Shown here piece by piece: positions 57,453 through 64,000 of a DNA stretch of 64,000 nucleotides. Location: positions 1 through 64,000 of the forward strand of contig JAZNXE010000028.1 of assembly GCA_045593725.1 (NCBI GenBank), read 5' to 3'. The notes beneath the pieces are model-generated. The model saw only the letters and a list, made by a program, of their open reading frames with translations. It made no database searches and was not told the origin of the DNA. The DNA comes from HGM12713 sp045593725 (GTDB lineage: Bacteria; Bacillota; Clostridia; Oscillospirales; CAG-272). The position numbers and the translations under genes were made by a program. Positions within the stretch are counted from its first letter, which is position 1, and each line of letters starts with the position of its first letter.

Positions 57453-57677
57453 GACTAAGTGATTGCCACATTTGCGGTGGCAGGGCTACTATCGCAAGTG
57501 ACGGACAATTCGACGAGTCTATGCTAAGCGGGCGGAATGCTCCAAGAGGGATAGCGCAAGTCACCTGCACGGCTGGTGGTCATGATTTTTTCAAATCGAA
57601 GATCGCTTTCTATAAGCAAGGTTTGTCAGCAGTCTGAAGCACAGAACCTTCAGTTCTGCCCTTTTTTGTAAAAAGTG

Positions 57678-57955
57678 TTTACAAATTTGATTTTTTATGT
57701 TATACTGAGAAAGCCAAACAAAAACTAATATTTTTTATCTGCATTTAAGGGTGTGTATTTTTATTTGCGTAAAAATACAGACGCTCTGCTTTTTGCACGC
57801 TCTTTTGTGGATGAAAAGTTTTTGTTTGGCGACAATTGGAGCTATGTATTTTTCGGTGCGTATAGCTTCGGTTGTACGCACTTTTTTTGTTTTTTGAAAA
57901 TTTTGCTGCTTATATGTATGTATAAGGAAATAAAAACACTTTTAGGAGGATTATT
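57678..57955 (+). promoter_or_regulatory. Promoter, structured leader and internal terminator before lipoprotein
   Basis: TTTACA (57678-57683), 17-bp spacer, TATACT (57701-57706), start near 57713. The leader has a hairpin GTATTTTTA / TAAAAATAC (about 57753-57776) and then, 65 bp before the lipoprotein ATG, GTGCGTATAGC-TTCG-GTTGTACGCAC (57856-57881) followed by TTTTTTT: an 11-bp stem, UUCG loop, and U-run. This is a textbook terminator inside the transcribed leader, suggesting an attenuator or a separate 175-nt RNA. Confidence 0.6.
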
Positions 57956-59134
57956 ATGAAGAAAATGAAAAAGCTTTTAGCGCTCATCCTTGCCGCTATT
58001 ATGCTTCTATCCCTTGTGGCTTGTGACATCGAGGTGGATAACGGCGATTGGGGCGGCGACAAAACCCGAGGCACTAACAAAAACACCTCTGGAATTGATG
58101 GAAACTATGCCGACAATAGCCAAACCAATAGCCCGACTGACTCATCGGACAAAACAGAACCGATCAGATTTAAGCATAGCGATACCTTTTACAACGCTAA
58201 AAAGCGCTGGAGTGATATTTGGGAGGCGGGAAGACCTACCGACAGAGTGCGTGATTTTATCACTCAGGAAGCGCCATTTAACTTTTTAGCTGAGCAAGGC
58301 GTGGTTTATTATAACGATAATGGGCAACCCCGCCTTTACGTTGATGATGATTGTAACAATGATCTTTGTTTGCAAACTCAAGCCTTTATTGATACCAATA
58401 GCGATGAAAATGATTTTTATCTTTTAGTTCAATATATTGACGACGGTGATGTTGAATTTCGCAAATCAGCTGAGCTTGGTACAATTCTTTCTACCTGGAT
58501 GCTTAAATATACTTTATCTGACCAGTGTTATCAAGATCTATTATTGTTAGACGCAGATTTTAGGCAAAATCTGCTGATTCAACAAATTGACAAGGAATAT
58601 GAACCTGAGGTTGTAAGTCATACTGTTGCAGAGTATAATTTTTTAGGACCTTTTGGTTTTTATTACGGGATTAAAGATGCTGTAAGTAGTCAACATTGTA
58701 TATATAGTTTAACAGAGGCTACTAATTATATCGAAGATATTGATTTTGAAAATATGGAAATGACTGTAAATTATAATTTAAAGGAACATCCCGGACAAAT
58801 ATATTCCTATACCTTTAAAGTAACCGAAAGTTCCCAATGGCTTAACAAACTGACTGAGGAGCAACGTAATACCGCGACCTGGGATCAAGTTATGCGTATT
58901 AAGGAAACTTCTGTAGGTAAGAGCTTGGATGATATTAGGTATGCGGGGATAGGAATTGGTCCTGATGCTGAACAAAAAGCAAGCGCGACACTTAAATATG
59001 ATTTTGAAGTATTGAAGGAAGGCTACTCTAGCAAAAGTACTCAATTTAACAAATATGAGTTGGGGCAAATCTCTTTTGAGCAAGTAAATAACCTAACTCG
59101 TCAATACGCTAAAGATAATGGACTTATAAAATAA
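57956..59134 (+). CDS. Unknown lipoprotein
   Basis: A 392-residue secreted lipoprotein. Signal peptide KKLLALILAAIMLLSL and lipobox LVAC give Cys at residue 23. A Gly/Asn/Ser/Thr linker (about 25-70) follows, then a folded domain rich in aromatic residues (KRWSDIWEAGRPTDRVRDFI, EQGVVYYNDNGQPRLYVDDD), with pairs of acidic residues. No family recognised. From about base 58280 on, codons become clearly more AT-rich than those of neighbours (many TTA, AAT, GAT), hinting at transfer. GGAGGATTATT precedes the ATG. It is controlled by a promoter and attenuator-like leader and ends at two hairpins (59157-59203, then terminator 59215-59237). Confidence 0.8.
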   Translation: MKKMKKLLALILAAIMLLSLVACDIEVDNGDWGGDKTRGTNKNTSGIDGNYADNSQTNSPTDSSDKTEPIRFKHSDTFYNAKKRWSDIWEAGRPTDRVRDFITQEAPFNFLAEQGVVYYNDNGQPRLYVDDDCNNDLCLQTQAFIDTNSDENDFYLLVQYIDDGDVEFRKSAELGTILSTWMLKYTLSDQCYQDLLLLDADFRQNLLIQQIDKEYEPEVVSHTVAEYNFLGPFGFYYGIKDAVSSQHCIYSLTEATNYIEDIDFENMEMTVNYNLKEHPGQIYSYTFKVTESSQWLNKLTEEQRNTATWDQVMRIKETSVGKSLDDIRYAGIGIGPDAEQKASATLKYDFEVLKEGYSSKSTQFNKYELGQISFEQVNNLTRQYAKDNGLIK

Positions 59135-59156
59135 AAAACAAATCAAAATGGCAGAT

Positions 59157-59237
59157 CCCCTTAGCGCGGGCTCTTGAAAAGCCTTCAGACCTACACTAAG
59201 GGGATGGTGTCGTTGCGCCGTAGAGGGCGCTTTTTTT
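59157..59237 (+). terminator. Hairpin and terminator after lipoprotein gene
   Basis: CCCCTTAG (59157-59164) pairs with CTAAGGGG (59196-59203). Then GCGCC (59215-59219) pairs with GGCGC (59226-59230) followed by seven T. Confidence 0.7.
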
Positions 59238-59239
59238 AT

Positions 59240-59541
59240 TTAATCTTCCGCGTACAGCTCGTCGTAATACCAACGAATTGGATTTTCGTGAATGTATTTT
59301 AAATGTTCATCATAATCCTGGCGGTTGCGGATAATGTGGTCATTGGAACGATATTGCCAAATATTCATTCCGTATTCTTTATTACAAAATCGCTTGAAGG
59401 TTGACAGAGAACGCCGGTCCCTACAATGCGCGAGAGAATACACTTTCTCTCTTTCGTACATACGGTTAAGAAAAATACACCCGTGCTATTATAATCAGCG
59501 CCTTGCAGCCGCGTTGTTTTTCTGTTTTTCTTTTCTTCCAT
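59240..59541 (-). pseudogene. REP-associated tyrosine transposase (RAYT), internally deleted
   Basis: The first 45 codons from ATG 59541 read EEKKNRKTTRLQGADYNSTG, then VFFLTVCTKERKCILSRIVG and TGVL, the classic RAYT N-terminus. That frame ends in an early stop. In another frame the C-terminus continues, LSTFKRFCNKEYGMNIWQYR, then SNDHIIRNRQDYDEHLKYIH and ENPIRW. The junction is near 59400-59415. About 70 middle residues, including the His-rich HUH catalytic segment, are missing and the frames do not join, so the gene is dead. RAYTs are domesticated relatives of IS200/IS605 transposases thought to mobilise REP palindromes, which fits the palindrome-rich DNA beside it. Confidence 0.85.
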
Positions 59542-59570
59542 ATTCCGTTACCCTCATCATTATATCGCAA

Positions 59571-59603
59571 GATCGGCAGAGAAACAATGTCTCTGCCGAT
59601 TTT
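59571..59603. repeat. Hairpin nearly identical to the 27.4-kb terminator
   Basis: ATCGGCAGAGA (59572-59582) and TCTCTGCCGAT (59590-59600) match the core of the hairpin at 27391-27427. The loop is longer and the stem shorter than that copy. It lies next to the RAYT remnant and before the cysK end. Confidence 0.55.
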
Positions 59604-59641
59604 AAACGTATTTATCAAACCCACGCAAATCAAAAATTTGA

Positions 59642-60571
59642 TTAGTCAAACAGGGGTGTAGAAAGATATCTGGCTCCCGTGTCGGGGAGGAGGACTACTA
59701 TGGTCTTGCCCTTGTTTTCGGGGAGCTTGGCAAGCTCTGTGGCAACGTGCAGTGCCGCCCCCGAGGTTATTCCGCAGAGTATGCCCTCGGTACGGGCAAG
59801 CTCCTTTGCCGTAGCGTAGGAGTCGGCTTCGCTGACCGTGACCACTCTATCCACAAGGTCCTTGTTGAAATTCTTGGGAATGAAGTTCGCACCTATACCC
59901 TGAAGCCCGTGGATCCCGCTCTTTCCTTTTGATATAAGAGGTGATGATGAAGGCTCTACGCCTACTATCTGTATATTGCGGCTTTTACCCTTAAGATATT
60001 CGGCGACGCCGCTTATAGTTCCCCCCGTGCCTATTCCCGCAACGAAGATGTCTATTTTGCCTTCGGTGTCACGCCATATTTCCGCGCCCGTTGTATCTCT
60101 GTGAGCCTCGGGGTTTGCGGGGTTATCAAACTGGGAGGGAATAAACGAGGAGGGGAAAGAGGCAGCAAGCTCCTGCGCCTTGTCTATCGCGCCCTTCATA
60201 CCAAGTCTTGCGTCGGTGAGAACTATCTCCGCTCCGTAGGCGGCAAGAAGCTTTCTGCGCTCAATGCTCATGCTCTCGGGCATAGTGAGTATTATGCGGT
60301 ATCCGCGTGATGCCGCGATAGCCGCAAGACCTATGCCTGTATTTCCGCTGGTCGGTTCTATTATTACGGTGCTTCCGTCCTTGCTTATAAGTCCCTTTTC
60401 CTCGGCGTCGTTTATCATATTGAGGGCGGGTCTGTCCTTTGCGCTTCCCGCGGGATTGAGATATTCAAGCTTACAGAGTATTTGCGCTCCGCGAGCGTTT
60501 TTTTCATTGTATCTGTTAGTCAGGAGCAGAGGAGTGTTTCCTATAAGCTCGGAAATGCTTTGATATATCAT
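59642..60571 (-). CDS. cysK: Cysteine synthase (O-acetylserine sulfhydrylase)
   Basis: A 309-residue PLP enzyme making cysteine from O-acetylserine and sulfide. PLP lysine K45 in NPAGSAKDRPAL; substrate loop EPTSGNTGIGLA; phosphate loop GIGTGGTISG; a conserved IQGIG-like block appears here as LQGIGANFIP. Length and blocks fit CysK/CysM; the KGSAK-like NPAGSAKDR form is the CysK type. ATG 60571 with CGAAGGAGAATA upstream is chosen over an upstream in-frame ATG at 60607, which falls inside the rpsT terminator region. No cysE or sulfate gene is adjacent. Confidence 0.92.
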   Translation of the reverse strand: MIYQSISELIGNTPLLLTNRYNEKNARGAQILCKLEYLNPAGSAKDRPALNMINDAEEKGLISKDGSTVIIEPTSGNTGIGLAAIAASRGYRIILTMPESMSIERRKLLAAYGAEIVLTDARLGMKGAIDKAQELAASFPSSFIPSQFDNPANPEAHRDTTGAEIWRDTEGKIDIFVAGIGTGGTISGVAEYLKGKSRNIQIVGVEPSSSPLISKGKSGIHGLQGIGANFIPKNFNKDLVDRVVTVSEADSYATAKELARTEGILCGITSGAALHVATELAKLPENKGKTIVVLLPDTGARYLSTPLFD

Positions 60572-60589
60572 AAATATTCTCCTTCGTAA

Positions 60590-60630
60590 AATTAAATAAC
60601 CGTACATAGCGGTGAGAAACTATGTACGGT
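60590..60630 (-). terminator. Terminator of rpsT
   Basis: ACCGTACATAG (60599-60609) and CTATGTACGGT (60620-60630) form an 11-bp stem. On the minus strand TATTTAATTTT follows. Confidence 0.7.
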
Positions 60631-60635
60631 CATTA

Positions 60636-60896
60636 TTACATCTTGTTGAGAGCTTTTGTAAACTGGCTCTTCTTGCGGGCAGCAGCATTCTTGTGAATGA
60701 TGTTGCGAGCAGCAGCCTGGTCTATCTTCTTGACAGCAACCTTGTAGGTTTCCTGCGCAAGAGCAGCGTCACCTGCAGCAACAGCCGCCTGATACTTCTT
60801 GATATCGGTCTTGAGCTCTGTCTTGAACATCTTGTTCTGAAGTGTCTTTGTCTTTGTTACGAGAACACGCTTCTTAGCACTTTTAATATTCGGCAT
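60636..60896 (-). CDS. rpsT: 30S ribosomal protein S20
   Basis: An 86-residue basic helical protein: PNIKSAKKRVLVTKTKTLQN, then a three-helix bundle ending AAARNIIHKNAAARKKSQFT. It binds 16S rRNA early in 30S assembly. CGGAGGTAGAAA precedes the ATG. It is transcribed alone, 64 bp upstream of cysK, with a terminator between them. Confidence 0.96.
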   Translation of the reverse strand: MPNIKSAKKRVLVTKTKTLQNKMFKTELKTDIKKYQAAVAAGDAALAQETYKVAVKKIDQAAARNIIHKNAAARKKSQFTKALNKM

Positions 60897-61107
60897 TGCT
60901 TTCTACCTCCGTTAAGCATTATTTAAGATTGAGCACTGCGCATGAGAGGGTACGAGTGCATTCGTCCATACGAATATATATATTACCACAAAACATTTTT
61001 GATTGCAATACCTTTTTCAAAAAAAGTTAAAAAAAAGAAAAAATTTTTTCAAAATAGAAGAATATGCCTCAAAAGTTAAATTTTTTTTGTTTTTTTGAAA
61101 AAACCGC

Positions 61108-61136
61108 TTGACAAACCTTGACAACCGTGCTATAAT
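61108..61136 (+). promoter_or_regulatory. Consensus promoter of rpoB
   Basis: TTGACA (61108-61113), 17-bp spacer, TATAAT (61131-61136). It gives a leader of about 186 nt before rpoB. A second TTGACA (61119-61124) lies within the spacer at a distance too short to use. Confidence 0.8.
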
Positions 61137-61328
61137 TGTAAACTGCATTATAATTGCTTATTATGCCTTTTTGTGCCCTCGCGGCGTAAATACCGTGTCG
61201 AAAGCGCTGAAAATTTTCGATATTATATTTATACGCGTGTACGGGCGCGAAAGGACAAAAAAGCATCGCTTCCGTGTTCCGCGGCGGTACAGTGAGCGGA
61301 TAATACTTTGAATGGAGTGGTAAAATTA

Positions 61329-64000
61329 ATGGTCAATGTAAAAGAACAAAAGCTTGGTCAGAACACGAGAATGAGCTTCTCGAAATCACAGTTCCCGTGT
61401 GAGCTTCCGAATCTCGTTGAGGTACAGACAAAGTCCTTCAAGTGGTTTTTGGAGGAGGGTCTTATGGAGGTGCTTCGCGACGTATCTCCTATAACCGATC
61501 ATTCGGATAATCTCGTTATAGAATTCGTTTCGTATTCTATCGACCAGAAGCCAAAGTACACAGTTGAGGAATGTAAGGAGCGCGACGCTAACTATGCGGC
61601 TCCCCTTAAGGTAAACGTCCGTCTTACCAACAAGCTTACGGGTGAGGTCAAGCAGACAGACATATTTATGGGCGATTTCCCCATAATGACAGAGACAGGT
61701 ACATTCGTTATCAACGGCGCGGAGCGTGTTATCGTTTCTCAGATAATCCGTTCTCCCGGTATGTACTACGACAATACTATTGACAAAACGGGTAAAGAGG
61801 TTTACAGCGCTCAGGTAATTCCTTACAGAGGAGCTTGGCTTGAGTATGAGGTTGACGCAAGCGGAGTTATGTACGTCCGTATAGACAAGACCCGTAAGCT
61901 CCCTCTTACTATGTTTATCCGCGCTCTCGGAAAGGGAACAAGAGAGGAAATATACGAGCTTCTCGGCGAGGAGGAGGCACTTACCGCTACCTTCGATAAG
62001 GACGAGTCCGAGGCTCTGGCTATTCATTCGGGCACCACTCCCGAGATAGAGGCGCTCAAGGAGATATACAAGAAGCTGCGTCCCGGCGAGCCTGCTCTCG
62101 TTGAGCCTGCGCAGACTCTTATAAACAACTATTTCTTTGATTGCAAGCGTTACGATATCGCTGGGGTAGGACGCTATAAGTTTGATAAGAAGCTTGGCAT
62201 ACACTCCCGTATAAGAGGTCACAAGCTTGCAGCTCCCGTAGTAAGCCCTCTCACGGGTGAGATACTCTTCGAGGCAGGCAAGGTGCTTACCAACGAGGAG
62301 GCACACCTTATTGAAAACGCCGGCGTAAATGACGTGCGCCTTGAGCTTGATAACGGAAAGGTTATCAAGGTTCTTTCCAACAACACCATTTATCCAGAGC
62401 ATATTCTCGGCTACGGGCTTGAGGACTGCGGTGTAAACGAGAAGGTAAGGATTCCCGTTCTTCTTGAGATAGCAGAAGCTTGCGGCGACGACGTTGATGC
62501 GGTAAAGGCTATGGTTAAGGAGAGAATGGCTGACCTTTGCCCCAAGTGCCTTACTAAGGACGACGTATTCGCGTCTGTAAACTACCTGCTGAACCTTATG
62601 AACGGCGTGGGTAAGAAGGACGATATCGACCACCTTGGAAACAGACGTATCCGTTCTGTGGGCGAGCAGCTTCAGAATCAGCTCCGCATCGGATTTACCA
62701 GAATGGATAAGATAATAAAGGAAAGAATGACCATTCAGGACGGCGAAAAGCTGACTCCCGGCGCGCTTATCAACATTAAGCCCGTTACCACGGTCATCCG
62801 TGAGTTCTTCGGCTCTTCTCAGCTTTCTCAGTTCATGGACCAGAACAACCCTCTGGCGGAGCTTACGCATAAGCGCCGTCTGTCGGCTCTCGGCCCAGGA
62901 GGACTTTCGCGTGAAAGAGCGTCCTTCGACGTCCGTGACGTTCACTACACTCACTACGGACGTATGTGTCCTATCGAGACTCCCGAAGGTCCTAACATCG
63001 GTCTTATTTCCTATCTGACTACCTATGCAAGAATAAACGATTACGGTTTTATCGAGGCTCCCTTCCGCAAGATAGACAAGGAAACAGGCAGAGTTACCGA
63101 CGAGGTAGTATATATGACTGCCGACAAGGAGGATAACTACGTTATCGTTCCCGCAAACGAGCCTATTGATGAAAACGGATACTTTGTACACGACAGAGTT
63201 ACCGCAAGAGATAAGGGTGAATTCGTAGAGAGAACCCCCTCTGAGGTGGATTATATGGACGTTTCTCCCAAGATGGTGGTATCGGTAGCTACCGCTATGA
63301 TACCCTTCCTTGAAAACGACGACAACTCCCGTGCGCTCATGGGCTCTAACATGCAGAAGCAGGCGGTTCCGCTTATGGTTACCGACAGCCCCATAGTTGG
63401 TACGGGTATGGAGTACAAGGCTGCTGTTGACTCGGGTGTAGTTATAGTTGCCAAGAACGGCGGTGTGGTTGAAAAGGTAGATGCTACCAATATAGTCATA
63501 GCTTGTGAGGACGGTCACAGAGACGTTTACGACCTTATTAAGTTTAAGAAGACAAACCAGGGAACCTGCTTTAACCAAAGACCTGTGGTCGCGCGCGGTG
63601 ACGTTATCAGCGCAGGTCAGGTAATAGCAGACGGCCCCGCTACCAGCAACGGTGAGATATCCCTCGGTAAGAACGCCCTTATCGGATTTATGACATGGGA
63701 GGGTTATAACTACGAGGACGCGGTGCTTCTTAACGAGCGTCTGGTAAGAGATGACGTTTATACCTCTCTCCATATAGAGGAATATACACACGAGGCGAGA
63801 GATACAAAGCTCGGACCGGAGGAAATAACCCGTGAGATACCCAACGTGGGTGAGGATGCCCTTAAGGACCTTAATACCGAGGGTATTGTAAAGAAGGGAA
63901 CCGAGGTAAGAGCGGGAGATATTCTCGTAGGTAAGATAACTCCTAAGGGAGAAACAGAGCTTACCGCCGAGGAAAGATTGCTTCGCGCTATCTTCGGCGA
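61329..64000 (+). CDS. rpoB: RNA polymerase beta subunit, 5' part (runs off right edge)
   Basis: From ATG 61329 (GGAGTGG site upstream) the frame stays open to the window edge: 890 codons of about 1200. The start VNVKEQKLGQNTRMSFSKSQ, then the IVSQIIRSPGMYYD block, the rifampicin region SSQLSQFMDQNNPLAELTHK with the downstream RRLSALGPGGLSRERASFDV, and PIETPEGPNIGLISYL, identify it. The rifampicin-binding residues appear wild type. The far end reads EEYTHEARDTKLGPEEITRE, then IPNVGEDALKDLNTEG. It has its own promoter and long leader; rplJ-rplL, usually just upstream, lie 17 kb to the left on the other strand. rpoC is expected beyond the edge. Confidence 0.97.
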   Translation, partial: MVNVKEQKLGQNTRMSFSKSQFPCELPNLVEVQTKSFKWFLEEGLMEVLRDVSPITDHSDNLVIEFVSYSIDQKPKYTVEECKERDANYAAPLKVNVRLTNKLTGEVKQTDIFMGDFPIMTETGTFVINGAERVIVSQIIRSPGMYYDNTIDKTGKEVYSAQVIPYRGAWLEYEVDASGVMYVRIDKTRKLPLTMFIRALGKGTREEIYELLGEEEALTATFDKDESEALAIHSGTTPEIEALKEIYKKLRPGEPALVEPAQTLINNYFFDCKRYDIAGVGRYKFDKKLGIHSRIRGHKLAAPVVSPLTGEILFEAGKVLTNEEAHLIENAGVNDVRLELDNGKVIKVLSNNTIYPEHILGYGLEDCGVNEKVRIPVLLEIAEACGDDVDAVKAMVKERMADLCPKCLTKDDVFASVNYLLNLMNGVGKKDDIDHLGNRRIRSVGEQLQNQLRIGFTRMDKIIKERMTIQDGEKLTPGALINIKPVTTVIREFFGSSQLSQFMDQNNPLAELTHKRRLSALGPGGLSRERASFDVRDVHYTHYGRMCPIETPEGPNIGLISYLTTYARINDYGFIEAPFRKIDKETGRVTDEVVYMTADKEDNYVIVPANEPIDENGYFVHDRVTARDKGEFVERTPSEVDYMDVSPKMVVSVATAMIPFLENDDNSRALMGSNMQKQAVPLMVTDSPIVGTGMEYKAAVDSGVVIVAKNGGVVEKVDATNIVIACEDGHRDVYDLIKFKKTNQGTCFNQRPVVARGDVISAGQVIADGPATSNGEISLGKNALIGFMTWEGYNYEDAVLLNERLVRDDVYTSLHIEEYTHEARDTKLGPEEITREIPNVGEDALKDLNTEGIVKKGTEVRAGDILVGKITPKGETELTAEERLLRAIFG

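Noticed and set aside
57139..57458. Short frames in the repeat block (one opening MGEGGSRRLTDE)
   Set aside because: A familiar artefact of a dispersed palindromic repeat, not a protein family.
57450..57660. Possible SRP (4.5S/6S-like) RNA, because of GCTAAGCGGG
   Set aside because: Only this short piece resembles the Alu part of Firmicute SRP RNA. The conserved GGUCCGGAAGGAAGCAGC hairpin was not found nearby, so no RNA gene is called.
57753..57959. A 68-codon frame before the lipoprotein gene
   Set aside because: It has no ribosome site, reads straight through a strong terminator hairpin, and overlaps the true start.
61386..63791. An 801-codon open frame on the minus strand
   Set aside because: It lies entirely opposite rpoB, which shows unmistakable conserved blocks in the plus-strand frame and stays open to the window edge. 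The reverse frame is open only through codon bias and has no recognisable motif.
1..64000. CRISPR arrays, prophage modules, antibiotic-resistance or toxin operons
   Set aside because: No regularly spaced repeats, cas genes, phage structural genes or toxin-antitoxin pairs were seen. The VanZ-like gene alone is not evidence of glycopeptide resistance.

Overview
The window reads as chromosome of a strictly anaerobic, low-to-moderate GC Firmicute of class Clostridia (Oscillospiraceae-like is my best guess; this is inferred from gene content and was not searched). Evidence: a sporulation sigma factor of the SigK type, Trp T-box and L10-leader RNAs, strong AGGAGG ribosome sites with several TTG/GTG starts, a flavodiiron/rubredoxin oxygen-reducing enzyme, a PPi-type phosphofructokinase, a Na+-type V/A-ATPase, MecA/ClpC, and many radical SAM enzymes.

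Layout. 1-1.95 kb is accessory: the C-terminal tail of a serine recombinase, hairpin-rich repeats, and a small XRE regulator divergent from a small lipoprotein, bracketed by a 19-bp imperfect direct repeat. 1.9-7.2 kb holds a PHP phosphoesterase, a SPASM radical SAM protein, a four-domain flavodiiron protein, a four-helix-bundle protein, and smpB-ssrA (trans-translation). 7.3-12 kb holds a VanZ-like protein and a 1406-residue membrane protein whose cytoplasmic tail resembles the C-terminal half of ribosomal protein L15. 12.3-17.9 kb holds an ACT protein and a PFL/UPF0210 protein, sigK, PPi-type PFK, a ZIP metal transporter and a D-lactate dehydrogenase. 18.1-23.6 kb is a likely operon mgtE-metG-gpsA-tatD behind a long leader. 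23.7-31.5 kb holds an EF-G-like GTPase, a cation/proton antiporter, a T-box controlled TrpB2, an unknown protein and an LRR lipoprotein. 31.6-34.4 kb is recG plus a small unknown gene.

34.5-43.3 kb is a nine-gene V/A-type ATPase operon (H-I-K-E-C-F-A-B-D). Its K subunit keeps every residue of the Na+ site known from Enterococcus hirae. 43.4-44.6 kb is rplJ-rplL with an autoregulatory leader and attenuator. 44.7-51.7 kb, all on the minus strand, holds a WYL-type regulator, a membrane protein, and a cluster in which mecA and clpC bracket three genes for a transthyretin-like protein, a SpoIID-like/peptidoglycan-binding protein and a second peptidoglycan-binding protein. 52-56.9 kb holds an XPD/DinG-like helicase with a structured leader, a class Ic aminotransferase and a YhcC-like radical SAM protein. 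56.9-59.6 kb is a second accessory stretch: dispersed hairpin repeats, an AT-rich lipoprotein behind an apparent attenuator, and a RAYT transposase pseudogene with an internal deletion. The window ends with cysK, rpsT and the first 890 codons of rpoB, which runs off the right edge and lies 17 kb from rplJL, not next to it.

How the parts work together: energy and ion balance (V/A-ATPase, antiporter, MgtE, ZIP, PPi-PFK, D-LDH), protein quality control (smpB/ssrA, MecA/ClpC) and translation/transcription core (rplJL, rpsT, rpoB, metG). No CRISPR array, rRNA or ordinary tRNA gene was seen. The observations most worth following are the L15-like membrane protein, the mecA...clpC cluster, and several structured leaders that match no RNA family I know.
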